Below are positions 9,620 through 16,665 of a stretch of 64,000 nucleotides of DNA, one piece after another. The notes under the pieces are model-generated. The model was not told the origin of the DNA, made no database searches, and was given only the letters and a program-made list of their open reading frames with translations. Each line of letters opens with the position of its first letter. The stretch's first letter is position 1. Made by a program: the position numbers and the translations under genes. Source of the DNA: Reyranella sp. (GTDB taxonomy: Bacteria; Pseudomonadota; Alphaproteobacteria; Reyranellales; Reyranellaceae); NCBI RefSeq assembly GCF_030651995.1, contig NZ_JAUSBN010000026.1, positions 50,484-114,483 on the forward strand. Direction: 5' to 3'.

Positions 9620-10597
9620 CTAGCCCTCGACCTTGATGTTGTTTTCCTTGACGACCTTGGTCCAGCGTTCGGTCTCGAACTTGACCCGGTCGACATAGGC
9701 CTGCGGCGTGCTGCCCGTCGTGAAGAAGCCGAGTTCGGCGAACCGCTTCTTCACCGTCGGGTCCTTGAGCGTCTCGAGGCAGAGCGCGTTCAGCCTCTCG
9801 ACGATCGGCGCCGGCAGGCCGGCCGGACCCACGAGACCGAAGAAGGCCGCGCTCTCGAGGTCCTTCATGCCGAGTTCGGCAACGGTCGGAACGTCGGGGC
9901 AGACCGTCGAGCGCTCGGGCGACGCGACGGCGATCCCGGTCAGGCGGCCGGCCGCCACGTGCGTGCCGGTCGGCAGCACGACGTCGATCATGATCGGCAG
10001 GTGGCCGCCCATCACGTCGCGCAGCGCATCGGCCGCGCCCTTGTAGCTGACGCTCTCGAGATTGAGCTTGTTGCGGGTGCGGAACAGCTCTCCCCAGAGG
10101 TGCGGCTGGTTGCCCATGCCCGAGGTGGCATAGCGCACGCGCTGGGGCTGCTTGTTCACGAATTCGGCGAACTCCGCGTAGTTCTTCGCCGGCAACGCCT
10201 TGCCGTCGATCGCCAGGAGGTCGGGGATGTCGACCAGGGTCGAGATCATCTGGAAATCCTTGAGCGGATCGAACGGCTGCTTGAGGCCGAGTGCGACGTT
10301 GGTCGCCATCGTCGCCGCACCCAGGAGCAGCGTGTTGCCGTCGGGTTTGGCCTTGGCCACCACGTCCATCCCGATGATGGTGTTGCCGCCGCCCTTGTTC
10401 TCGACGATCACCTGCTGGCCGAGCTTGCCCGACAGTTTCTCGGCAACGATCCGGGCAGCCGTGTCGGTCGAACCGCCGGCACCATAAGGGACGACCAGCC
10501 TGATCGGCTGACTGGGCCAAGCCTGCGCCCGCACAGAGGAGGCTCCGACGATCGTCAAGCCTGCCGCACCCGCCAGCACACCGCGTCTCTTGATCAT
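9620..10597 (-). CDS. TctC/Bug family periplasmic binding protein
   Basis: This 325-residue extracytoplasmic receptor has a twin-Arg-like signal (KRRGVLAGAAGLTI, then ASSVRAQA cleavage) and the Bug-family opening PIRLVVPYGAGGSTDTAARI. Later come IVENKGGGNTIIG, which packs around the ligand carboxylate in characterised homologues, and LPAPIVERLN near the C-terminus. Bug proteins bind carboxylates or amides for tripartite tricarboxylate transporters, but no TctA/TctB membrane genes are present nearby, so it may serve a distant transporter or a sensor. It precedes the alkylsulfatase by five bases. Its Shine-Dalgarno lies inside a 9-bp hairpin (separate entry). Confidence 0.88.
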   Translation of the reverse strand: MIKRRGVLAGAAGLTIVGASSVRAQAWPSQPIRLVVPYGAGGSTDTAARIVAEKLSGKLGQQVIVENKGGGNTIIGMDVVAKAKPDGNTLLLGAATMATNVALGLKQPFDPLKDFQMISTLVDIPDLLAIDGKALPAKNYAEFAEFVNKQPQRVRYATSGMGNQPHLWGELFRTRNKLNLESVSYKGAADALRDVMGGHLPIMIDVVLPTGTHVAAGRLTGIAVASPERSTVCPDVPTVAELGMKDLESAAFFGLVGPAGLPAPIVERLNALCLETLKDPTVKKRFAELGFFTTGSTPQAYVDRVKFETERWTKVVKENNIKVEG

Positions 10598-10633
10598 GAT
10601 CCTGCCCTGACTGTTTCGTTTGGAGGCAGGATC
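10598..10633 (-). promoter_or_regulatory. 5' hairpin covering the TctC ribosome-binding site
   Basis: A perfect 9-bp inverted repeat (10598-10606 and 10625-10633, loop 18 bases) lies immediately upstream of the ATG at 10597. On the transcript the 3' arm GGCAGGATC includes the presumed Shine-Dalgarno and touches the start codon, so folding would block initiation. Whether it responds to a ligand, a protein or simply tunes expression is unknown. Confidence 0.4.
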
Positions 10634-10690
10634 GCAAACGCGCGACGGCGGCGCAATGCGGGCGCGACCGTCGTTCTGCAGGGAAAGGTG

Positions 10691-11884
10691 CTATTCGGCC
10701 GGCTTCGGCGCCGCGGAAGCGGCATGCACGTCGCGTTCGCTGGGCAGCATCGACAGAGCGAGGAACGAACAGAAGGCCACGCCCGCCAGCACCGACAGCA
10801 ACACCGGAAAGCCCGCATCCTTCACCGCCGGGCCGATCAGCGCCACAACGAAGGAGCTGACGCCGAAGCCGATCGCCAGTCGGACACCGGTGACGCGGCT
10901 GCGCATGCGGTCGTCAATGTAGCGGACGATCATGGCGTCGGTGAACGGTATGGCGCCGAACACCAGCAGCATGAAGGCGATCGCCGTGAAGAACAGCGCC
11001 CAGCCCTCGACCTGCGAGGCGAGCAGGAACAGCGGCACCTGCAGGAAAACGATCGGCAGGTAGATGTTCTTCAGTGGATAGCGATCGATCATCTTGCCGA
11101 CCACGAGCTGGGCGAGCGAGGCCAGCGCGAAGATGACGAACAGCATCGTGGCCAGCATAGCCGGATCCTGCGCGATGGCCTTGGCGCGATTGGCCAGCAG
11201 CTCGCCGTTTCCGTTGGTCGTGAAGTTGAAGATGATGCTGCCGGTCACCGCCGTGAAGGTCATGATGGCGAACACGCGCGCCATGACCGACGGCGGCAGG
11301 TCGAGCATCTTGGCCTTGCGCTTCGCCGGCGCCTCTTCCTCGCGCGGCACAAGGACTACGAACGCGACGGCGCAGATCAGGCAGATGACGCCGGGAATGA
11401 TGAAGGCCGCCTGCCAGCCGAAGCGCTGAGCGATGTAGACCGAGAGACCGGCGGCGATGGCGATGCCCATGTTGCCGGCCAGGCCATTTACGCCGATCGT
11501 GAAGCCTGGGTTCCTGGCCTTCTGGACAAGCATCGGGATGCCGACCGGGTGATAGATCGACGCGAAGGCGCCCATCAGGGTCAGCGCGGCGCCGATCTGC
11601 CACTTGTTGCTGCAGAGCGCGATGATCAGCGCCGAGACGCCCATGCCGACGAAGAAGATCACCATCATGATCCAGCGGCCCCAATGGTCGCCGAGGCGGC
11701 CGCTGACGATCGAGCCCGCGCCGAACATGAAGAGCGCGCCGTAGTTGAACGGCGTCAGCTCGGTCCACTCGACGCCCCAGACGCCGGCGATCACTCCCCA
11801 GGAATAGGCGAAGACCACGAGGATCCAGTGATCCATGGCGTGGCCGATGTTGAGCAGGATCGAGGTGGGACTGCCGTGGCTCAT
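10691..11884 (-). CDS. MFS transporter
   Basis: This 397-residue protein has about twelve hydrophobic helices in two halves with a charged central loop (EEEAPAKRKAKM, near residue 190), the major facilitator pattern. The loop after helix 2 reads GRLGDHWGRW, matching the MFS motif A (G-x-L-x-D-x2-G-x-R). It probably exports or imports a small organic compound by proton coupling. The start MSHGSPTS has GGAGGAACGAC just upstream. A divergent AraC gene begins 71 bases away, so that regulator probably controls this carrier. The stop lies 93 bases before the TctC gene, which may be cotranscribed. Confidence 0.88.
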   Translation of the reverse strand: MSHGSPTSILLNIGHAMDHWILVVFAYSWGVIAGVWGVEWTELTPFNYGALFMFGAGSIVSGRLGDHWGRWIMMVIFFVGMGVSALIIALCSNKWQIGAALTLMGAFASIYHPVGIPMLVQKARNPGFTIGVNGLAGNMGIAIAAGLSVYIAQRFGWQAAFIIPGVICLICAVAFVVLVPREEEAPAKRKAKMLDLPPSVMARVFAIMTFTAVTGSIIFNFTTNGNGELLANRAKAIAQDPAMLATMLFVIFALASLAQLVVGKMIDRYPLKNIYLPIVFLQVPLFLLASQVEGWALFFTAIAFMLLVFGAIPFTDAMIVRYIDDRMRSRVTGVRLAIGFGVSSFVVALIGPAVKDAGFPVLLSVLAGVAFCSFLALSMLPSERDVHAASAAPKPAE

Positions 11885-11955
11885 CTTGTCGTTCCTCCAG
11901 GGTGGTCGAGACTAGGCTTGGTCGGCCTGTCTGGCTTGCGCTATGTTGCCAACAA

Positions 11956-12762
11956 ATGTCGTCAAACGGCCAAGCCCTGATTCGGTCGACCAACCCCGAG
12001 GACTATCAACAAGTCCCCCGGGCGGTTGCGGCCATGCCCAAGGACTTCGCCGACGGTTTCGAGATCGCGCCGCACCGTCATCGCCGCGCCCAGCTCATCT
12101 ACGCGACCGCGGGTACGATGCGCATATTCACGGACCAGGCCGTCTGGGTGGTGCCGCCCCAGCGCGCCCTTTGGGTGCCGCCCGGCATCCACCATTCGAT
12201 CGTGATGTCCGGCGATGTGACGATGCGCACGCTCTATCTGCGCCAGGATGCAGCGGCGGGAATGCCGGATGTGTGCCGCGTTTTGCATATATCTTCCCTG
12301 CTGCGCGAACTGATCGTGCGCGCGACCGAAATGCCGGTGGACTATGACGAGCGCGGCGCGGCCGGCCATGTCGTGGCGCTGATCCTCGACGAACTGCACC
12401 GCGAACCATCGCTGCCGCTGCACCTGCCGATGCCACGCGACAAGCGCCTGCATCGCCTCTGTTCGGCCCTGCTTGCCCATCCGGGCGACCAGCGCACCCT
12501 GGAAGAATGGGCGGGTTGGGCGAATGCGAGCGCCCGAACGCTGGCGCGCCTGTTCGTGACGGAGACGGGTCTCACCTTCGGCGCCTGGCGCCAGCAGGCA
12601 CGCGTGCTCGACGCGATGGGCCGACTGGGCGGCGGCCAGGCCGTCACCGAGGTCGCCCTCGAACTCGGCTACGAAAGCGTGAGCGCCTTCAGCGCCATGT
12701 TCCGGCGCGCTTCGGGTGCTTCACCCAGTGCCTACCGGCCAAGCCGCGTGGGGAACCTCTGA
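11956..12762 (+). CDS. AraC family transcriptional regulator with N-terminal cupin
   Basis: This 268-residue regulator has an N-terminal cupin-like sensor (FEIAPHRHRRAQLIYATAG, then VPPQRALWVPPGIHHS) and a C-terminal AraC/XylS double helix-turn-helix ending in LGYESVSAFSAMFRRASG and PSAYRPSR. It most likely senses a small molecule and acts on the divergent MFS gene. The ATG at 11956 has no good Shine-Dalgarno; an in-frame GTG at 11902 is possible but would run through the divergent promoter. TGTTG-C-CAACA (11944-11954) just before the start is a small palindrome that could be an autoregulatory site. Confidence 0.85.
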   Translation: MSSNGQALIRSTNPEDYQQVPRAVAAMPKDFADGFEIAPHRHRRAQLIYATAGTMRIFTDQAVWVVPPQRALWVPPGIHHSIVMSGDVTMRTLYLRQDAAAGMPDVCRVLHISSLLRELIVRATEMPVDYDERGAAGHVVALILDELHREPSLPLHLPMPRDKRLHRLCSALLAHPGDQRTLEEWAGWANASARTLARLFVTETGLTFGAWRQQARVLDAMGRLGGGQAVTEVALELGYESVSAFSAMFRRASGASPSAYRPSRVGNL

Positions 12763-12863
12763 ACGAGCTTCGTTGCCCGGTCTGGATAACCCTGAAGCTT
12801 GAGTAATTTCCCGTAGATTGAGGCTTATGCTTGATTCGGCATATTCATGTTTTATATCAATTT

Positions 12864-12912
12864 TCGCATAATATGGATTATTACAAAAATAGCATATTTC
12901 CATTTTATGCGA
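12864..12912. promoter_or_regulatory. candidate hipBA operator (inverted repeat)
   Basis: Two 13-base arms (12864-12876 and 12900-12912) are inverted copies with one mismatch; their core TCGCATAA/TTATGCGA is perfect, and 23 bases separate the arms. The repeat lies in a markedly AT-rich stretch 33 bases before the hipB start, where a HipB antitoxin dimer would be expected to repress the operon. It does not match the E. coli TATCC-N8-GGATA operator, so the binding sequence would be specific to this HipB. Confidence 0.5.
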
Positions 12913-12944
12913 TTTTGAACATATTGAGCGACGGGAGATCAATC

Positions 12945-13196
12945 ATGCCGTTTATCGCTCGCTCACCCAAGCAGTTGGGGAATGTCATTCAACGCACCCG
13001 CAAGCAGCTTGGCTTTACGCAGACCCAACTCGCCAATATTGCCGGTTTGCGTCAGGAAAAAGTGTCCATAATCGAAAACGGTCAAGATGGCGCGAAGCTC
13101 TCGACGATCTTCGCGCTACTCGCCGCACTCAACCTCGAAATTACTGTTGGGGAAAGGTCCGGCAAGCTCGCCAAAGGCATCGAGGACATATTCTGA
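12945..13196 (+). CDS. hipB: HipB-like antitoxin, XRE-family helix-turn-helix
   Basis: This 83-residue protein is nearly all an XRE helix-turn-helix: LGNVIQRTRKQLGFTQTQLA, then IAGLRQEKVSIIENG, followed by a dimerising strand. HipB binds and neutralises HipA and represses the operon. The ATG at 12945 was chosen because CGGGAGA lies seven bases upstream; the open frame extends upstream to 12831 but that part is AT-rich non-coding-like sequence. Its TGA overlaps the hipA ATG. Confidence 0.88.
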   Translation: MPFIARSPKQLGNVIQRTRKQLGFTQTQLANIAGLRQEKVSIIENGQDGAKLSTIFALLAALNLEITVGERSGKLAKGIEDIF

Positions 13197-14536
13197 TGAG
13201 CCGGCGCAAAACACATACGCCACTCAATGTGCTGATAAATAATCGCCTCGTGGGTTGCCTGCGGAAAGAGGCTAGTGGGGCGATCCTGTTCCAATACGAC
13301 CAAAGCTGGCTCGATTGGGAGCCCAGCTTTGCTATCTCGCTTTCGCTCCCCATGCGGGAGACGGCCTATACTGGCGCGCTGGTGATAGCGGTGTTCGACA
13401 ATCTGCTCCCCGACAACCCGAACGTCCGCAAGCGCATCGCCGAGCGCATCGGCGCTCAAGGAACCGATTACTACAGCCTGCTCGAAAGCATCGGACGCGA
13501 TTGCGTCGGTGCGATGCAATTCTTGCCCGATGGCGAGCCGTTCGACACTAAGCCTCGTGTGACGGGTGAGCCCGTGGCCGACAATGAAATAGAGCGCATT
13601 CTCGCCAACCTTGCACAGGCTCCGCTCGGCATCGAACCCGATCAGGAATTCCGGATTTCCGTGGCAGGGGCACAGGAAAAGACCGCGCTGCTGTTCCACG
13701 AGGACCAATGGATGCGTCCCTTTGGTGGGACGCCGACCACCCATATTCTAAAGCCTCAGCTCGGTCAGATTCCCACCGCCTTTGGCATGATCGACATGGA
13801 GGCTAGCGTCGACAACGAGCATTACTGCCTGGAGTTGATGCACGCGCTCGGCCTTGATGTAGCGAAAACAGCAATCGTCACGTTCGGGAAACGCCGCGTG
13901 TTGGTGGTCGAGCGTTTCGACCGGCTCCGGCGCAGCCGGGGGCAACTGTTGCGCCTTCCGCAGGAGGATTTCTGTCAGGCCATAGGCATCCCTTCGGCCC
14001 AGAAATATCAGAACATGGGTGGTCCCAGCATCGTTGACGGCCTCAAACTGCTGCAAAGCGCTGACGAGCCGCTGAAAGATCAAGCCGCCTTCTTCAAGGC
14101 CCAGATCATCAACTGGCTGATTGGCGCAATGGACGGGCATGGAAAGAATTTCAGCATCTTCCTCCGACCCGAGGGCAGGTACGGGCTCACCCCCTTCTAT
14201 GACGTGCTATCGGCGCAGCCAGCCTTGGATCGGAAGCAGATACCACGGAACAAATTCAAGCTGGCCATGTCGGTTGGCAAGAGCCGAAAATATGAAATCC
14301 TCAATATCGTCGGAAGACATTTCATTGAGACTGGCAAAAAGGCTGGCCTTGGCAAGACGATCATGGGGCAGGTCGTGAGCGAGCTTCTGGAGCAGGCTGA
14401 CAAGGCATCCGAAGAGACCGTTGCAAAAATGCCCGCGGACTTCGCCGGTGAAATCCACGAAAGCATATCCGCCGCAATGACAGAGAGATTGCACGTGCTG
14501 GAGGCGACTTTCGAGAAGGCGTTGGCGTCCGCGTAA
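13196..14536 (+). CDS. hipA: HipA-like serine/threonine kinase toxin
   Basis: This 446-residue HipA-family kinase has the N-terminal couple_hipA domain (NVLINNRLVGCL, FDNLLPDNPNVRKRIAERIG), the phosphorylatable P-loop SVAGAQEKTALL (near residue 155), the substrate-binding FHEDQWMRP...THILKP segment, the catalytic loop GAMDGHGKNFSIFL and the metal-binding LTPFYDVLS. E. coli HipA phosphorylates glutamyl-tRNA synthetase and induces persistence; here the target is not known. All expected catalytic residues are present, so it should be active. It is translationally coupled to hipB. The pair sits in sequence less GC-rich than its flanks, consistent with horizontal acquisition. Confidence 0.9.
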   Translation: MSRRKTHTPLNVLINNRLVGCLRKEASGAILFQYDQSWLDWEPSFAISLSLPMRETAYTGALVIAVFDNLLPDNPNVRKRIAERIGAQGTDYYSLLESIGRDCVGAMQFLPDGEPFDTKPRVTGEPVADNEIERILANLAQAPLGIEPDQEFRISVAGAQEKTALLFHEDQWMRPFGGTPTTHILKPQLGQIPTAFGMIDMEASVDNEHYCLELMHALGLDVAKTAIVTFGKRRVLVVERFDRLRRSRGQLLRLPQEDFCQAIGIPSAQKYQNMGGPSIVDGLKLLQSADEPLKDQAAFFKAQIINWLIGAMDGHGKNFSIFLRPEGRYGLTPFYDVLSAQPALDRKQIPRNKFKLAMSVGKSRKYEILNIVGRHFIETGKKAGLGKTIMGQVVSELLEQADKASEETVAKMPADFAGEIHESISAAMTERLHVLEATFEKALASA

Positions 14537-14847
14537 GCCCGCTGCAACGACAAGCCTGCGGCTCCCGATGGATTCCGCTCATGACGGAGAGAGCAAACTT
14601 CAAATCCAGCCCTCGTCCCCGGCTTCGATGACATCACCATAGCGGCCACGGCTTGAGCGAGGGCACCAGCCGGCCCACCAAAACCCCTTTCTGCTGTGAG
14701 GAAATTTCGCACACGATTGCAAATGGTTAGCAAAGAAGAATGCTTGACGCTGGACGGTAATAATCCCCCAATGCGCCCCCCGTTTAGGGTAATCTAAACC
14801 GTCGTTTACCAATTTTGAGTCGCCGCTCCCGCCGCCGCCTGGAGTTT
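14537..14847. other. intergenic region between hipA and the kor cluster
   Basis: These 311 bases hold no convincing gene. The right part (about 14690-14820) is AT-richer and must contain the promoter of the downstream oxidoreductase operon. It includes an inverted repeat GTTTAG-N6-CTAAAC at 14782-14799, a possible operator, about 50 bases before the start codon. Short reverse-strand frames here have no recognisable domains and no ribosome-binding site. This is also the right border of the AT-richer hipBA island; I see no att-like repeat or tRNA. Confidence 0.5.
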
Positions 14848-16665
14848 ATGTTGAAGCCGACTGACATCGCCAATCCCGACTACTTTCATAAAGTCGTCGA
14901 TTGCCAATGGGCCTGTCCTGCCCATACCCCCGTTCCCGAGTACATCAGGCTGATCGCGCACGGACGCTATTCTGATGCGTACATGATCAACTGGAAGTCC
15001 AACGTCTTCCCGGGAATCCTGGGTCGGACCTGCGACCGTCCCTGCGAGCCGGCCTGCCGGCGCAGCCGCGTCGAGGACGAGACACTGGTGAAGGGCAAGA
15101 AGGAGCCGGTCGCGATCTGCCGCCTGAAGCGCGTCGCCGCCGACTACAAGGACGACGACGACATCAATTCCAAGATGCCCAAGGCGCCGGAGAAGAACGG
15201 CAGGCGCGTGGCCTGCATCGGCGGCGGCCCCTCCTCGCTCACCGTGGCCCGCGACCTCGCGGTGCTGGGCTACGAGATCGTCATCTACGATCAGGATCCC
15301 AAGCTGGGCGGCTTCATCCGCACGCAGATCCCGCACTTCCGTCTCCCTGAGTCGGTGATCGACGAGGAAGTCGGCTACATCACCGGCATCGGCAACGTCG
15401 AATTCCGCCACCAGAGGGTGGACTCGCTGAAGGCCGTGCTGGCCGAAGGCTATGACGCGGTGTTCGTCGGCTCAGGCGCGCCGCGCGGCCGCGACCTCGA
15501 CGTGCCGGGCCGCAAGGAAGCCGCAGCCAACATCCATATCGGCCTCGACTGGCTGTCGTCGGTCTCGTTCGGCCACATCGACAAGGTCGGCAAGCGCGTG
15601 ATCGTGCTGGGCGGCGGCAACACGGCGATGGACTGCTGCCGTACCGCGCGCCGCCTCGGCGGCGAGGACGTGAAGGTCATCGTCCGCTCCGGCTTCGACG
15701 AGATGAAGGCGTCGCCCTGGGAGAAGGAAGACGCGATCGGCGAGGACATTCCCATCCTCAACATGCTCGTCCCCAAGGAAGTCCGTCACGAGGGCGGCAA
15801 GATCAAGGGCGTGCTGTTCGAGAAGGTGGTCGCCAAGTACGACGACAAGGGCCGCCGCTCGCTGGTGCCGTCGGGCGAGCCCGACGAGTTCCACGAGTGC
15901 GACGACGTCCTGGTCGCGATCGGCCAGGAGAACGCCTTCCCGTGGATCGAGATGGATGCCGGCGTCGAGTTCGACAAGTGGGGCCTGCCCCAGCTCAACG
16001 AGAAGACCTTCGCCAGCACGCATCCGAAGGTGTTCTTCGGCGGCGACGCGGCGTTCGGCCCGAAGAACATCATCTGGGCGGCTGCGCACGGCCACGAGGC
16101 GGCGACCTCCATCCACAAGATGCTGATCGGCGAGAACCCCGAGGAGCGGCCGGCGCCCGGCGTCAACGTCGCCAGTCAGAAGATGGGCATCCACGAGTGG
16201 AGCTACGACAACGCCCCCACCATCGACCATCGCCTCAAGGTCCCGCATCGCCCCAAGCATGAGGCGCTGAAGGACATCATGGCCGAGGTCGAGCTGGGCT
16301 TCGATCCGCAGCTCGCCTTCAAGGAGGCGCAGCGTTGCCTCAACTGCGACGTCCAGACGGTATTCACCGGCCAGCTCTGCATCGAATGCGATGCCTGCGT
16401 CGACATCTGCCCGATGGACTGCATCACCTTCACCGAGAACGGTGAGGAGAAAGAACTTCGCACGCGCCTGATGGCGCCGGCGATGAACCCGACGCAGGAC
16501 CTCTATGTCGGCGACGGCCTCAAGACCCAGCGGGTCATGGTCAAGGACGAGGATGTCTGCCTGCACTGCGGGCTGTGCGCCGAACGCTGCCCCACCGGCG
16601 CATGGGACATGCGCAAGTATTACATCGAAATGACACACGCGGAGCACGCATGCCGCAAGCAATAG
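14848..16665 (+). CDS. GltD-like flavin oxidoreductase with two [4Fe-4S] ferredoxin clusters
   Basis: This 605-residue protein starts with the cysteine-rich helical domain of GltD-type proteins (CQWACPAHTPVPEY, TCDRPCEPACRR). Next come an FAD-binding Rossmann motif (RRVACIGGGPSSLTVA), a NAD(P)H-binding motif (RVIVLGGGNTAMDCCRTARR) and the flavin-closing motif FFGGDAAFGPKNI. The C-terminus has two ferredoxin motifs, CIECDACVDICPMDC and CLHCGLCAERCP. It probably passes electrons between the Kor ferredoxin-type oxidoreductase and NAD(P)H. CTGGAG before the ATG at 14848 sets the start. It is the first gene of the kor operon and overlaps korA by 16 bases. Confidence 0.85.
   Translation: MLKPTDIANPDYFHKVVDCQWACPAHTPVPEYIRLIAHGRYSDAYMINWKSNVFPGILGRTCDRPCEPACRRSRVEDETLVKGKKEPVAICRLKRVAADYKDDDDINSKMPKAPEKNGRRVACIGGGPSSLTVARDLAVLGYEIVIYDQDPKLGGFIRTQIPHFRLPESVIDEEVGYITGIGNVEFRHQRVDSLKAVLAEGYDAVFVGSGAPRGRDLDVPGRKEAAANIHIGLDWLSSVSFGHIDKVGKRVIVLGGGNTAMDCCRTARRLGGEDVKVIVRSGFDEMKASPWEKEDAIGEDIPILNMLVPKEVRHEGGKIKGVLFEKVVAKYDDKGRRSLVPSGEPDEFHECDDVLVAIGQENAFPWIEMDAGVEFDKWGLPQLNEKTFASTHPKVFFGGDAAFGPKNIIWAAAHGHEAATSIHKMLIGENPEERPAPGVNVASQKMGIHEWSYDNAPTIDHRLKVPHRPKHEALKDIMAEVELGFDPQLAFKEAQRCLNCDVQTVFTGQLCIECDACVDICPMDCITFTENGEEKELRTRLMAPAMNPTQDLYVGDGLKTQRVMVKDEDVCLHCGLCAERCPTGAWDMRKYYIEMTHAEHACRKQ

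Noticed and set aside
7590..9623. Very long plus-strand open frame (about 677 codons) opposite the alkylsulfatase
   Set aside because: It mirrors the reverse-strand gene, consists of Arg/His/Ala-rich low-complexity text and has no domain. Such antisense frames are usual in GC-rich DNA.
12831..12944. N-terminal extension of HipB from a TTG at 12831
   Set aside because: It would translate the operator region; the ATG at 12945 has a good Shine-Dalgarno and gives a normal-sized antitoxin.
14600..14812. Possible 70-codon minus-strand gene between hipA and the kor operon
   Set aside because: No ribosome-binding site, no recognised domain, and it crosses the AT-rich promoter region of the kor operon.
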